Shown here: positions 31,740-43,773 of the stretch, in pieces
How positions within the stretch are numbered: position 1 is the first letter of the stretch
How the letters are laid out: each line of letters starts with the position of its first letter
Assembly: GCF_030272615.1 (NCBI RefSeq)
Contig: NW_026729165.1
Span: 115,001-163,016 of the forward strand
Direction of reading: 5' to 3'
From: Cryptomeria japonica
Taxonomy: Eukaryota > Streptophyta > Pinopsida > Cupressales > Cupressaceae
DNA length: 48,016 nt
The notes under the pieces: model-generated
Told to the model about the DNA's origin: nothing
The model's input: only the letters and a program-made list of their open reading frames with translations
The model's database searches: none
Translations under genes and position numbers: made by a program

Positions 31740-34464
31740 CCTTTTCTGGAAATTAGTGAAGGCAGCGCATCAAAGGTGCGCACCTCGCTGCCCACCTTGG
31801 TGTGCTCTGAGGTGCGCACCCGGGAGCGCTACGAAGTGTGCTCCAAGGTGCGGCGTGCACGTTGTCGGAGCCCGGTTTGCCCCGGGTGCGCACCTCGCCT
31901 GCACCTTGGCCGGGGTGGGCACCTTGGCTGGGTTTGCCCAGGGTGCGCTCCGAAGCGGGGTTACTGGAGCGCCCCCTCTTTTTTTGTCAGAGCGTTTGGT
32001 GGGGTTTCTCGCATTGGCTCTTCCCAGGCCCGGTTGTTGGGTGCGCTCCCACCCTGGCGCGCGCGAAGTTGGAAGTTGGGTTAATTGCCCGGGCGCGCAC
32101 CTTCGCCAGGGTGGGCACCTTGGTGCGCACACCTTGGCTGGGCTGCGCACCAGGGCGGGCTCAAGATGGCACCAGCATTCCCTTTTTCTCACTATCTTTC
32201 AAAACGGAAATTTTAAAATCTCGTTTTTTTTTTGCCTTTTATGGAAATTAGTGAAGGCATCGCATCAAAGGTGCGCACCTCGCTGCCCACCTTGGTGTGC
32301 TCCGAGGTGCCCACCACGGTGCGCAACGCCGGTGCGAACCCGGGAGCGCCCCGATGTGTGCTCCAAGGTGCGGCGTGCACGAAGTCGGACCCCGGTTTGC
32401 CCCGGGTGCGCACCTCGCGTGCACCTTGGTGCGCACACCTTGGCTGGGTTGCGCGGCCTGGTGGGCACCATGGTGCGCACCAAGGAGCGCTCCGAAGTGT
32501 GCTCCAAGGTGCGGCGTGCACGAAGTCGGAGCCCGGTTTGCCCCGGGTACGCACCTCGCGTGCACCTTCGCCGGGGTGGGCACCTCGGCTGGGTTGCGCG
32601 CCCTGGTGCGCACCAAGGAGCGCTCCGAAGTGTGCTCCAAGGTGCGGCGTGCACGAAGTCGGAGCCCGGTTTGCCCCGGGTGCGCACCTTCGCCGCGGTG
32701 CGCACCATGGCGTGCACGAAGTCGGAGCCCGGTTTGCCCCGGGTGCGCACCTCGCGTGCACCTTCGGCGGGGTTGCGCGCCCTGGTGGGCACCATGGTGC
32801 GCACCAAGGAGCGCTCCGAAGTGTGCTCCAAGGTGCGGCGTGCACGAAGTCGGAGCCCGGTTTGCCCCGGGTGCGCACCTCGCGTGCACCTTCGGCGGGG
32901 TTGCGCGCCCTGGTGGGCACCATGGTGCGCACCAAGGAGCGCTCCGAAGTGTGCTCCAAGGTGCGGCGTGCACGAAGTCGGAGCCCGGTTTGCCCCGGGT
33001 GCGCACCTCGCGTGCACCTTCGCCGCGGTGGGCACCATGGCGTGCACGAAGTCGGAGCCCGGTTTGCCCCGGGTGCGCACCTCGCGTGCACCTTCGCCGG
33101 GGTGGGCACCTCGGCTGGGTTGCGCGCCCTGGTGCGCACCAAGGAGCGCTCCGAAGTGTGCTCCAAGGTGCGGCGTGCACGAAGTCGGAGCCCGGTTTGC
33201 CCCGGGTGCGCACCTCGCGTGCACCTTCGCCAGGGTGGGCACCTCGGTGCGCACACCTTCTCAATGTTTTCTTGCCTTTTCTGGAAATTGGTGAAGGCAG
33301 CGCATCAAAGGTGCGCACCTCGGTGTGCTCCGAGGTGCGAACCCGAGAGCGCTCCGAGGTGCCCACGAAGTCGAAAGTCGGGTTAATTGCATTGTTTTCC
33401 CCGGGTGCGCTCCGAGGTGCGCAACATCGGCGCGCACCAAGGAGGGCTCCGAAGTGTGCTCCAAGGTGCGCACGATGGCGTGCACCTCTGGTGCGCACGA
33501 TTCGGAGCTCGGTTTGACCGGGGTGCGCACACCTTGGCTGGGTTGCGCACCTTTTGTGCGCTCCAAGGTGCGCACGAAGTCGGAGCTCGGTTTGCCCCGG
33601 GTGCGCACCTTCGCCAGGGTGCGCACCTTGATGCGCACGCCTTGGCTGGGCTGCGCACCTTGGTGGGCGCCATGGTGCGCACCTTTCGTGCGCTCCAAGG
33701 TGCGCACGAAGTCGGAGCTCGGTTTGCCCCGGGTGCGCACCTTGGTGGGCGCCATGGTGCACTCCGAGGTGCCCAAGATTGGTGCGCACCAAGGAGCGCT
33801 CCGAAGTGCGCTCCAAGGTGCGCGCGAAGTCGAAAGTTGGGTTAATTGTCCGGTTTGCCTCGGGTGCGCACCTTGCGTGCACCTTCGCCAGGGTGGGCGC
33901 CTTGGTGCGCACACCTTGGCTGGGCTGCGCACACCTTGGCACCCGCGTTTCCTTCATTTTAAATTTTTTTTTTTTACAATCTCTCAAGTGGGAAATTCTA
34001 TAATCTCAACTTTTTTTGCCTTTTCAGGAAACTTTTGAATGGAGCGCATCATTGGTGCGCTCCGAAGTGTGCTCCAAAGCTCTCTCCAGCTGCGTGCACC
34101 TGCCCCGGCCGCGCACCCGGCCCCGCCCAGCTTCGCTCACCTGTCCCGGGCGTCTGGTGCGGAACCTTAGAGTAAGAAACATCACCGTGCACCTTGGCCA
34201 ACGTGCGCGACTCGACCGAGCGCGCACTGGCCGAGGTGCACACCGATTTCACCTGGGTGCGCGCGCAGCACCTCGGGCGCACCGGGGTGCGCGCACAACG
34301 CCCGGGTTGCACCGTGGCCTGTGTGCTCGGGGCGCCTCGGGTGCGCGCTCGGTGTCGCCCCCCGCGCGCGCGGTAGTGCGGGCAGCGCACCCCGGCCCGG
34401 CCCGGCCCCGACGAGAACGCAAACGGGCAAAAGGTTTATTCAAATAGCATTGCGACGCCCGGCG
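31740..34464. repeat. Left-hand array and 5S 3' flank, copy 5
   Basis: Standard order of AT boxes (about 32180, 33258, 33949) and subrepeat blocks. The one-base C insertion lies in GTCGCCCCCCGCG. G-quadruplex motif at 34390-34409. No gene is seen. Confidence 0.88.
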
Positions 34465-34477
34465 AAAAACTAAAAAA
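34465..34477 (-). terminator. Pol III terminator of 5S copy 5
   Basis: T6 plus T5 as in other copies. Confidence 0.92.
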
Positions 34478-34595
34478 GGGTGCAACACCGGGACTTCCCG
34501 GGAGGTCACCCATCCCAGTACTACTCCGGCCCAAGCGCGCTTAACTGCGGAGTTCTGATGGGATCCGGTGCACTAACGCTGGTATGATCGCACCC
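34478..34595 (-). rRNA. 5S rRNA: 5S ribosomal RNA, copy 5
   Basis: A 118-nt 5S gene with no difference from the other copies. A box 34532-34546, C box 34499-34516. Confidence 0.98.
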
Positions 34596-35327
34596 GTTAT
34601 GAGCTTGTCGCAGTGTGTACTTAGCAAACCGCGACCCACGTGCGAATCCACCCCGGCCACCCACCCCCGTCGAGGTGCACACCCTCCCTCGCGAAGTGCG
34701 CCCCGTTCGCCAAGTGTGAGCCCTGCCCGGGTGCGCGCACCTTGCTAGGGCGTCGGGTGTGCACCCGGCCCGGCCTACGTGCGTGCACCTGGAGGGGGCG
34801 TCGTGTGCGTGCAGTGTCCCGTCTGCAACGCGGTGCCCACACACCACCTCGGGCGCAACGACCTGCGCTCACATGTGGGCCGAGTGCACCTTGGTGCATG
34901 TTCGGGGCGCCTCGGGTGCACGCTCGATCTTGCCCCGGTGCACCAAGGCGCTCGGTTTGCCCCGGGTGCGCACTTGGTGCAAGGTGGGCACCCAAAATAG
35001 GGATCAAGCACCAAAACACAAGTTTCGGGATGCAAAATGGGACCCAAGGACCACAAATGCGTTCCAAGACCCATGATGGGTCCACGAGAACAAAAATGTG
35101 TTCCGAGACTTAATAAACAAATATTGGGTTTTAGGAGAAGAAACATGCTCTGATGCCCAAAACGAGAATCGACCCCGAAAAGGCCACAGGCCAAAAGTGG
35201 GATGCGAGACAAAAAAAAATGGGACCCGAGGACCAAAATTGGGTTCCCAGGTCGAAGACAGGGCAACCGGACAAGAAACGACCTCTAAGGCTCGAAATGA
35301 GTCCCGACGACTAAAACTTGACAAGAA
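34596..35327. other. 5S upstream spacer with 39-bp degenerate repeats, copy 5
   Basis: 5' flank (34596-34999) and degenerate 39-40-bp block (35000-35327). No difference from copy 1 noticed and no gene seen. Confidence 0.78.
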
Positions 35328-35850
35328 GCACCCATCAGGCACCCAACTCGACACCCATGGGATGCCGACCCACCCGGGCTTCCACCTAGCACACCTTGGC
35401 ACCCACCCACCCTCGCACCCAACCTCGCACCCAACTTAGCACCTTTGAACCCACATTGGCACTCACCCTGACCCTGGCACCTTGGAACCCACATTGGCAC
35501 TCACCTTGACCCTGGCACCCACCTTTGCACTCACCTTGGGACCCACCCTGGCTCCCACCTCGGCACCCACCCAGACACCCACCTTGGTTCCTTGGCACCC
35601 ACCTTGGATCCTTGGCACCCACCCCGACACCCACCTTGGCACGCAACTTGGCTACTTGCCACCCACCTTGGCTCCTTGACGCCCACCCCGACAACCACCC
35701 CGTGACCTACCCTGGCTAGGGTTGGTGCACACCCACCCTGGTGCCCACCTTGGCACCCACCCTATGACCCACCTTGGCACGCACCTTAGTACCCACCCCG
35801 TTACCCACCCTAGGACCCACCCCGTGACCCACCTTGGCCAGGGTGGGTGC
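35328..35850. repeat. CACCC/CCTTGG minisatellite, copy 5
   Basis: The C-rich minisatellite. G-quadruplex motif on minus at 35792-35830, near-palindrome 35827-35848. Confidence 0.88.
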
Positions 35851-38800
35851 CTTGGTGCGCACAACTTGCCTGGGCTGCACACCAGGGCGGGCTCAAGATG
35901 GCACCCGCGTTCCGTTTTTTTCACTATCTTTCAAAACGGAAATTTTAAAATCTCATTTTTTTCTTTTTTTTGCCTTTTCTGGAAATTAGTGAAGGCAGCG
36001 CATCAAAGGTGCGCAATGCTGGTGCGAACCCGGGAGCGCTCCGATGTGTGCTCCAAGGTGCGGCGTGCACGAAGTCCGAGCCCGGTTTGCCCCGGGTGCG
36101 CACCTCGCGTGCACCTTCGCCGGGGTGAGCACCTTGGCTGGGTTGCGCGCCCTGGTGCGTACCAAGGAGCGCTCTGAAGTGTGCTCCAAGGTGCGGCGTG
36201 CACGAAGTCGGAGCCCGGTTTGCCCCGGGTGTGCACCTCGGGTGCGCACCTCGCGTGCACCTTCGCTGCGGTGGGCACCTTGGCTGGGTTGCGCGCCTTG
36301 GTGGGCACCATGCAGTGCACGAAGTCGGAGCCCGGTTTGCCCCGGGCGCGCACCTCCGCCAGGGTGGGCACCTTGGTGCGCACAACTTGCCTGGGCTGCG
36401 CATCAGGAAGGGCTCAAGATGGCACCCGCGTTCCGTTTTTTTCACTATCTTTCAGAACGGAAATTTTAAAATATCGTTTTTTTTTGCCTTTTCTGGAAAT
36501 TAGTGAAGGCAGCGCATCAAAGGTGCGCAACGCTGGTGCGAACCTGGGAGCGCTCCGATGTGTGCTCCAAGGTGCGGCGTGCACGAAGTCGGAGCCCGGT
36601 TTGCCTCGGGTGCGCCCTGGTGGGCACCATGGTGCGCACCAAGGAGCGCTCCGAAGTGTGCTCCAAGGTGCGGCCTGCACGAAGTCGGAGCCCGGTTTGC
36701 CCCGGGTGTGCACCTCGGGTGGGCACCTTGGTGCGCATGCCTTGCCTGGGCTGCGCACCAGGGCGGGCTCAAGATGGCACCCGCGTTCCTTTTTTTTCAC
36801 TATCTTTCAAAACGGAAATTTTAAAATCTCATTTTTTTTTGCCTTTTTCTGGAAATTAGTGAAGGCAGCGCATCAAAGGTGCGCACCTCGCTGCCCACCA
36901 CGGTGCGCAACGCCGGTGGGCACCCGGGAGTGCTTCGAAGTGTGCTCCAAGGTGCTGCGTGCACGTTGTCGGAGCCCGGTTTGCCCCGGGTGCGCACCTC
37001 GCGTGCACCTTCGTCGGGGTGGGCACCTTGGCTTGGTTTGCCCCGGCTGCGCTCCGAAGCGGGGTTATTGGAGCGCCGCCTCTTTTTTTGTCGGAGCGTT
37101 TGGTGGGGTTTCTCGCATTGGCTCTTCCGAGGCCCGGTTGCCACCCTGGCGCGCACGAAGTCGGAAGTAGGGTTAATTGCCCGGGTGCGCACCTTTGCCA
37201 GGGTGGCACCTTACCTGGGCTGCGCACCAGGGCGGGCTCAAGATGGCACGCGCGTTCCGTTTTTTTCACTATCTTTCAAAACGGAAATTTTAAAATCTCC
37301 TTTTTTTTTTGCCTTTTCTGGAAATTAGTGAAGGCAGCGCATCAAAGGTGCGCACCTCGCTGCCCACCTTGGTGTGCTCTGAGGTGCGCACCCGGGAGCG
37401 CTACGAAGTGTGCTCCAAGGTGCGGCGTGCACGTTGTCGGAGCCCGGTTTGCCCCGGGTGCGCACCTCGCCTGCACCTTGGCCGGGGTGGGCACCTTGGC
37501 TGGGTTTGCCCAGGGTGCGCTCCGAAGCGGGGTTACTGGAGCGCCCCCTCTTTTTTTGTCAGAGAGTTTGGTGGGGTTTCTCGCATTGGCTCTTCCCAGG
37601 CCCGGTTGTTGGGTGCGCTCCCACCCTGGCGCGCGCGAAGTTGGAAGTTGGGTTAATTGCCCGGGCGCGCACCTTCGCCAGGGTGGGCACCTTGGTGCGC
37701 AAACCTTGGCTGGGCTGCGCACCAGGGCGGGCTCAAGATGGCACCAGCATTCCCTTTTTCTCACTATCTTTCAAAACGGAAATTTTAAAATCTCGTTTTT
37801 TTTTTGCCTTTTATGGAAATTAGTGAAGGCATCGCATCAAAGGTGCGCACCTCGCTGCCCACCTTGGTGTGCTCCGAGGTGCCCACCACGGTGCGCAACG
37901 CCGGTGCGAACCCGGGAGCGCCCCGATGTGTGCTCCAAGGTGCGGCGTGCACGAAGTCGGACCCCGGTTTGCCCCGGGTGCGCACCTCGCGTGCACCTTG
38001 GTGCGCACACCTTGGCTGGGTTGCGCGGCCTGGTGGGCACCATGGTGCGCACCAAGGAGCGCTCCGAAGTGTGCTCCAAGGTGCGGCGTGCACGAAGTCG
38101 GAGCCCGGTTTGCCCCGGGTGCGCACCTTCGCCGCGGTGGGCACCATGGCGTGCACGAAGTCGGAGCCCGGTTTGCCCCGGGTGCGCACCTCGCGTGCAC
38201 CTTCGCCGGGGTGGGCACCTCGGCTGGGTTGCGCGCCCTGGTGCGCACCAAGGAGCGCTCTGAAGTGTGCTCCAAGGTGCGGCGTGCACGAAGTCGGAGC
38301 CCGGTTTGCCCCGGGTGTGCACCTCGCGTGCACCTTCGCTGCGGTGGGCACCTTGGCTGGGTTGCGCGCCTTGGTGGGCACCATGCAGTGCACGAAGTCG
38401 GAGCCCGGTTTGCCCCGGGCGCGCACCTCCGCCAGGGTGGGCACCTTGGTGCGCACAACTTGCCTGGGCTGCGCACCAGGAAGGGCTCAAGATGGCACCC
38501 GCGTTCCGTTTTTTTCACTATCTTTCAGAACGGAAATTTTAAAATATCGTTTTTTTTTGCCTTTTCTGGAAATTAGTGAAGGCAGCGCATCAAAGGTGCG
38601 CAACGCTGGTGCGAACCTGGGAGCGCTCCGATGTGTGCTCCAAGGTGCGGCGTGCACGAAGTCGGACCCCGGTTTGCCCCGGGTGCGCACCTCGCGTGCA
38701 CCTTGGTGCGCACACCTTGGCTGGGTTGCGCGCCCTGGTGGGCACCATGGTGCGCACCAAGGAGCGCTCCGAAGTGTGCTCCAAGGTGCGGCGTGCACGA

Positions 38801-39663
38801 AGTCGGAGCCCGGTTTGCCCCGGGTGCGCACCTCGCGTGCACCTTCGCCGCGGTGGGCACCATGGCGTGCACGAAGTCGGAGCCCGGTTTGCCCCGGGTG
38901 CGCACCTCGCGTGCACCTTCGCCGGGGTGGGCACCTTAGTGTGCAGACCTTGGCTGGGTTGCGCGCCCTGGTGGGCACCATGGTGCGCACCAAGGAGCGC
39001 TCCGAAGTGTGCTCCAAGGTGCGGCCTGCACGAAGTCGGAGCCCGGTTTGCCCCGGGTGTGCACCTCGGGTGGGCACCTTGGTGCGCATGCCTTGCCTGG
39101 GCTGCGCACCAGGGCGGGCTCAAGATGGCACCCGCGTTCCTTTTTTTTCACTATCTTTCAAAACGGAAATTTTAAAATCTCATTTTTTTTTGCCTTTTTC
39201 TGGAAATTAGTGAAGGCAGCGCATCAAAGGTGCGCACCTCGCTGCCCACCACGGTGCGCAACGCCGGTGGGCACCCGGGAGTGCTTCGAAGTGTGCTCCA
39301 AGGTGCTGCGTGCACGTTGTCGGAGCCCGGTTTGCCCCGGGTGCGCACCTCGCGTGCACCTTCGTCGGGGTGGGCACCTTGGCTGGGTTTGCCCCGGCTG
39401 CGCTCCGAAGCGGGGTTATTGGAGCGCCGCCTCTTTTTTTGTCGGAGCGTTTGGTGGGGTTTCTCGCATTGGCTCTTCCGAGGCCCGGTTGCCACCCTGG
39501 CGCGCACGAAGTCGGAAGTAGGGTTAATTGCCCGGGTGCGCACCTTTGCCAGGGTGGGCACCTTACCTGGGCTGCGCACCAGGGCGGGCTCAAGATGGCA
39601 CGCGCGTTCCGTTTTTTTCACTATCTTTCAAAACGGAAATTTTAAAATCTCCTTTTTTTTTTG
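35851..39663. repeat. Right-hand G+C-rich array, copy 5
   Basis: Eight AT boxes in register with copy 1. No private substitution was noticed. No gene is seen. Confidence 0.9.
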
Positions 39664-42387
39664 CCTTTTCTGGAAATTAGTGAAGGCAGCGCATCAAAGG
39701 TGCGCACCTCGCTGCCCACCTTGGTGTGCTCTGAGGTGCGCACCCGGGAGCGCTACGAAGTGTGCTCCAAGGTGCGGCGTGCACGTTGTCGGAGCCCGGT
39801 TTGCCCCGGGTGCGCACCTCGCCTGCACCTTGGCCGGGGTGGGCACCTTGGCTGGGTTTGCCCAGGGTGCGCTCCGAAGCGGGGTTACTGGAGCGCCCCC
39901 TCTTTTTTTGTCAGAGCGTTTGGTGGGGTTTCTCGCATTGGCTCTTCCCAGGCCCGGTTGTTGGGTGCGCTCCCACCCTGGCGCGCGCGAAGTTGGAAGT
40001 TGGGTTAATTGCCCGGGCGCGCACCTTCGCCAGGGTGGGCACCTTGGTGCGCACACCTTGGCTGGGCTGCGCACCAGGGCGGGCTCAAGATGGCACCAGC
40101 ATTCCCTTTTTCTCACTATCTTTCAAAACGGAAATTTTAAAATCTCGTTTTTTTTTTGCCTTTTATGGAAATTAGTGAAGGCATCGCATCAAAGGTGCGC
40201 ACCTCGCTGCCCACCTTGGTGTGCTCCGAGGTGCCCACCACGGTGCGCAACGCCGGTGCGAACCCGGGAGCGCCCCGATGTGTGCTCCAAGGTGCGGCGT
40301 GCACGAAGTCGGACCCCGGTTTGCCCCGGGTGCGCACCTCGCGTGCACCTTGGTGCGCACACCTTGGCTGGGTTGCGCGGCCTGGTGGGCACCATGGTGC
40401 GCACCAAGGAGCGCTCCGAAGTGTGCTCCAAGGTGCGGCGTGCACGAAGTCGGAGCCCGGTTTGCCCCGGGTACGCACCTCGCGTGCACCTTCGCCGGGG
40501 TGGGCACCTCGGCTGGGTTGCGCGCCCTGGTGCGCACCAAGGAGCGCTCCGAAGTGTGCTCCAAGGTGCGGCGTGCACGAAGTCGGAGCCCGGTTTGCCC
40601 CGGGTGCGCACCTTCGCCGCGGTGCGCACCATGGCGTGCACGAAGTCGGAGCCCGGTTTGCCCCGGGTGCGCACCTCGCGTGCACCTTCGGCGGGGTTGC
40701 GCGCCCTGGTGGGCACCATGGTGCGCACCAAGGAGCGCTCCGAAGTGTGCTCCAAGGTGCGGCGTGCACGAAGTCGGAGCCCGGTTTGCCCCGGGTGCGC
40801 ACCTCGCGTGCACCTTCGGCGGGGTTGCGCGCCCTGGTGGGCACCATGGTGCGCACCAAGGAGCGCTCCGAAGTGTGCTCCAAGGTGCGGCGTGCACGAA
40901 GTCGGAGCCCGGTTTGCCCCGGGTGCGCACCTCGCGTGCACCTTCGCCGCGGTGGGCACCATGGCGTGCACGAAGTCGGAGCCCGGTTTGCCCCGGGTGC
41001 GCACCTCGCGTGCACCTTCGCCGGGGTGGGCACCTCGGCTGGGTTGCGCGCCCTGGTGCGCACCAAGGAGCGCTCCGAAGTGTGCTCCAAGGTGCGGCGT
41101 GCACGAAGTCGGAGCCCGGTTTGCCCCGGGTGCGCACCTCGCGTGCACCTTCGCCAGGGTGGGCACCTCGGTGCGCACACCTTCTCAATGTTTTCTTGCC
41201 TTTTCTGGAAATTGGTGAAGGCAGCGCATCAAAGGTGCGCACCTCGGTGTGCTCCGAGGTGCGAACCCGAGAGCGCTCCGAGGTGCCCACGAAGTCGAAA
41301 GTCGGGTTAATTGCATTGTTTTCCCCGGGTGCGCTCCGAGGTGCGCAACATCGGCGCGCACCAAGGAGGGCTCCGAAGTGTGCTCCAAGGTGCGCACGAT
41401 GGCGTGCACCTCTGGTGCGCACGATTCGGAGCTCGGTTTGACCGGGGTGCGCACACCTTGGCTGGGTTGCGCACCTTTTGTGCGCTCCAAGGTGCGCACG
41501 AAGTCGGAGCTCGGTTTGCCCCGGGTGCGCACCTTCGCCAGGGTGCGCACCTTGATGCGCACGCCTTGGCTGGGCTGCGCACCTTGGTGGGCGCCATGGT
41601 GCGCACCTTTCGTGCGCTCCAAGGTGCGCACGAAGTCGGAGCTCGGTTTGCCCCGGGTGCGCACCTTGGTGGGCGCCATGGTGCACTCCGAGGTGCCCAA
41701 GATTGGTGCGCACCAAGGAGCGCTCCGAAGTGCGCTCCAAGGTGCGCGCGAAGTCGAAAGTTGGGTTAATTGTCCGGTTTGCCTCGGGTGCGCACCTTGC
41801 GTGCACCTTCGCCAGGGTGGGCGCCTTGGTGCGCACACCTTGGCTGGGCTGCGCACACCTTGGCACCCGCGTTTCCTTCATTTTAAATTTTTTTTTTTTA
41901 CAATCTCTCAAGTGGGAAATTCTATAATCTCAACTTTTTTTGCCTTTTCAGGAAACTTTTGAATGGAGCGCATCATTGGTGCGCTCCGAAGTGTGCTCCA
42001 AAGCTCTCTCCAGCTGCGTGCACCTGCCCCGGCCGCGCACCCGGCCCCGCCCAGCTTCGCTCACCTGTCCCGGGCGTCTGGTGCGGAACCTTAGAGTAAG
42101 AAACATCACCGTGCACCTTGGCCAACGTGCGCGACTCGACCGAGCGCGCACTGGCCGAGGTGCACACCGATTTCACCTGGGTGCGCGCGCAGCACCTCGG
42201 GCGCACCGGGGTGCGCGCACAACGCCCGGGTTGCACCGTGGCCTGTGTGCTCGGGGCGCCTCGGGTGCGCGCTCGGTGTCGCCCCCGCGCGCGCGGTAGT
42301 GCGGGCAGCGCACCCCGGCCCGGCCCGGCCCCGACGAGAACGCAAACGGGCAAAAGGTTTATTCAAATAGCATTGCGACGCCCGGCG
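39664..42387. repeat. Left-hand array and 5S 3' flank, copy 6
   Basis: AT boxes at about 40104, 41182 and 41873, GAGCTCGG block 41244-41872, downstream flank from 41978, G-quadruplex motif 42313-42332. No gene is seen. Confidence 0.88.
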
Positions 42388-42400
42388 AAAAACTAAAAAA
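42388..42400 (-). terminator. Pol III terminator of 5S copy 6
   Basis: T6 plus T5 as in other copies. Confidence 0.92.
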
Positions 42401-42518
42401 GGGTGCAACACCGGGACTTCCCGGGAGGTCACCCATCCCAGTACTACTCCGGCCCAAGCGCGCTTAACTGCGGAGTTCTGATGGGATCCGGTGCACTAAC
42501 GCTGGTATGATCGCACCC
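42401..42518 (-). rRNA. 5S rRNA: 5S ribosomal RNA, copy 6
   Basis: A 118-nt 5S gene with no difference from the other copies. A box 42455-42469, C box 42422-42439. Confidence 0.98.
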
Positions 42519-43250
42519 GTTATGAGCTTGTCGCAGTGTGTACTTAGCAAACCGCGACCCACGTGCGAATCCACCCCGGCCACCCACCCCCGTCGAGGTG
42601 CACACCCTCCCTCGCGAAGTGCGCCCCGTTCGCCAAGTGTGAGCCCTGCCCGGGTGCGCGCACCTTGCTAGGGCGTCGGGTGTGCACCCGGCCCGGCCTA
42701 CGTGCGTGCACCTGGAGGGGGCGTCGTGTGCGTGCAGTGTCCCGTCTGCAACGCGGTGCCCACACACCACCTCGGGCGCAACGACCTGCGCTCACATGTG
42801 GGCCGAGTGCACCTTGGTGCATGTTCGGGGCGCCTCGGGTGCACGCTCGATCTTGCCCCGGTGCACCAAGGCGCTCGGTTTGCCCCGGGTGCGCACTTGG
42901 TGCAAGGTGGGCACCCAAAATAGGGATCAAGCACCAAAACACAAGTTTCGGGATGCAAAATGGGACCCAAGGACCACAAATGCGTTCCAAGACCCATGAT
43001 GGGTCCACGAGAACAAAAATGTGTTCCGAGACTTAATAAACAAATATTGGGTTTTAGGAGAAGAAACATGCTCTGATGCCCAAAACGAGAATCGACCCCG
43101 AAAAGGCCACAGGCCAAAAGTGGGATGCGAGACAAAAAAAAATGGGACCCGAGGACCAAAATTGGGTTCCCAGGTCGAAGACAGGGCAACCGGACAAGAA
43201 ACGACCTCTAAGGCTCGAAATGAGTCCCGACGACTAAAACTTGACAAGAA
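42519..43250. other. 5S upstream spacer with 39-bp degenerate repeats, copy 6
   Basis: 5' flank (42519-42922) and degenerate 39-40-bp block (42923-43250). No difference from copy 1 noticed and no gene seen. Confidence 0.78.
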
Positions 43251-43773
43251 GCACCCATCAGGCACCCAACTCGACACCCATGGGATGCCGACCCACCCGG
43301 GCTTCCACCTAGCACACCTTGGCACCCACCCACCCTCGCACCCAACCTCGCACCCAACTTAGCACCTTTGAACCCACATTGGCACTCACCCTGACCCTGG
43401 CACCTTGGAACCCACATTGGCACTCACCTTGACCCTGGCACCCACCTTTGCACTCACCTTGGGACCCACCCTGGCTCCCACCTCGGCACCCACCCAGACA
43501 CCCACCTTGGTTCCTTGGCACCCACCTTGGATCCTTGGCACCCACCCCGACACCCACCTTGGCACGCAACTTGGCTACTTGCCACCCACCTTGGCTCCTT
43601 GACGCCCACCCCGACAACCACCCCGTGACCTACCCTGGCTAGGGTTGGTGCACACCCACCCTGGTGCCCACCTTGGCACCCACCCTATGACCCACCTTGG
43701 CACGCACCTTAGTACCCACCCCGTTACCCACCCTAGGACCCACCCCGTGACCCACCTTGGCCAGGGTGGGTGC
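43251..43773. repeat. CACCC/CCTTGG minisatellite, copy 6
   Basis: The C-rich minisatellite. G-quadruplex motif on minus at 43715-43753, near-palindrome 43750-43771. Confidence 0.88.

Larger units (their letters stand above)
31740..39663. repeat. 5S rDNA repeat unit, copy 5
   Basis: 7,924 bp. The extra base is a sixth C in the C-run beside the (CG)n tract at about 34360. A at 38938. Confidence 0.97.
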
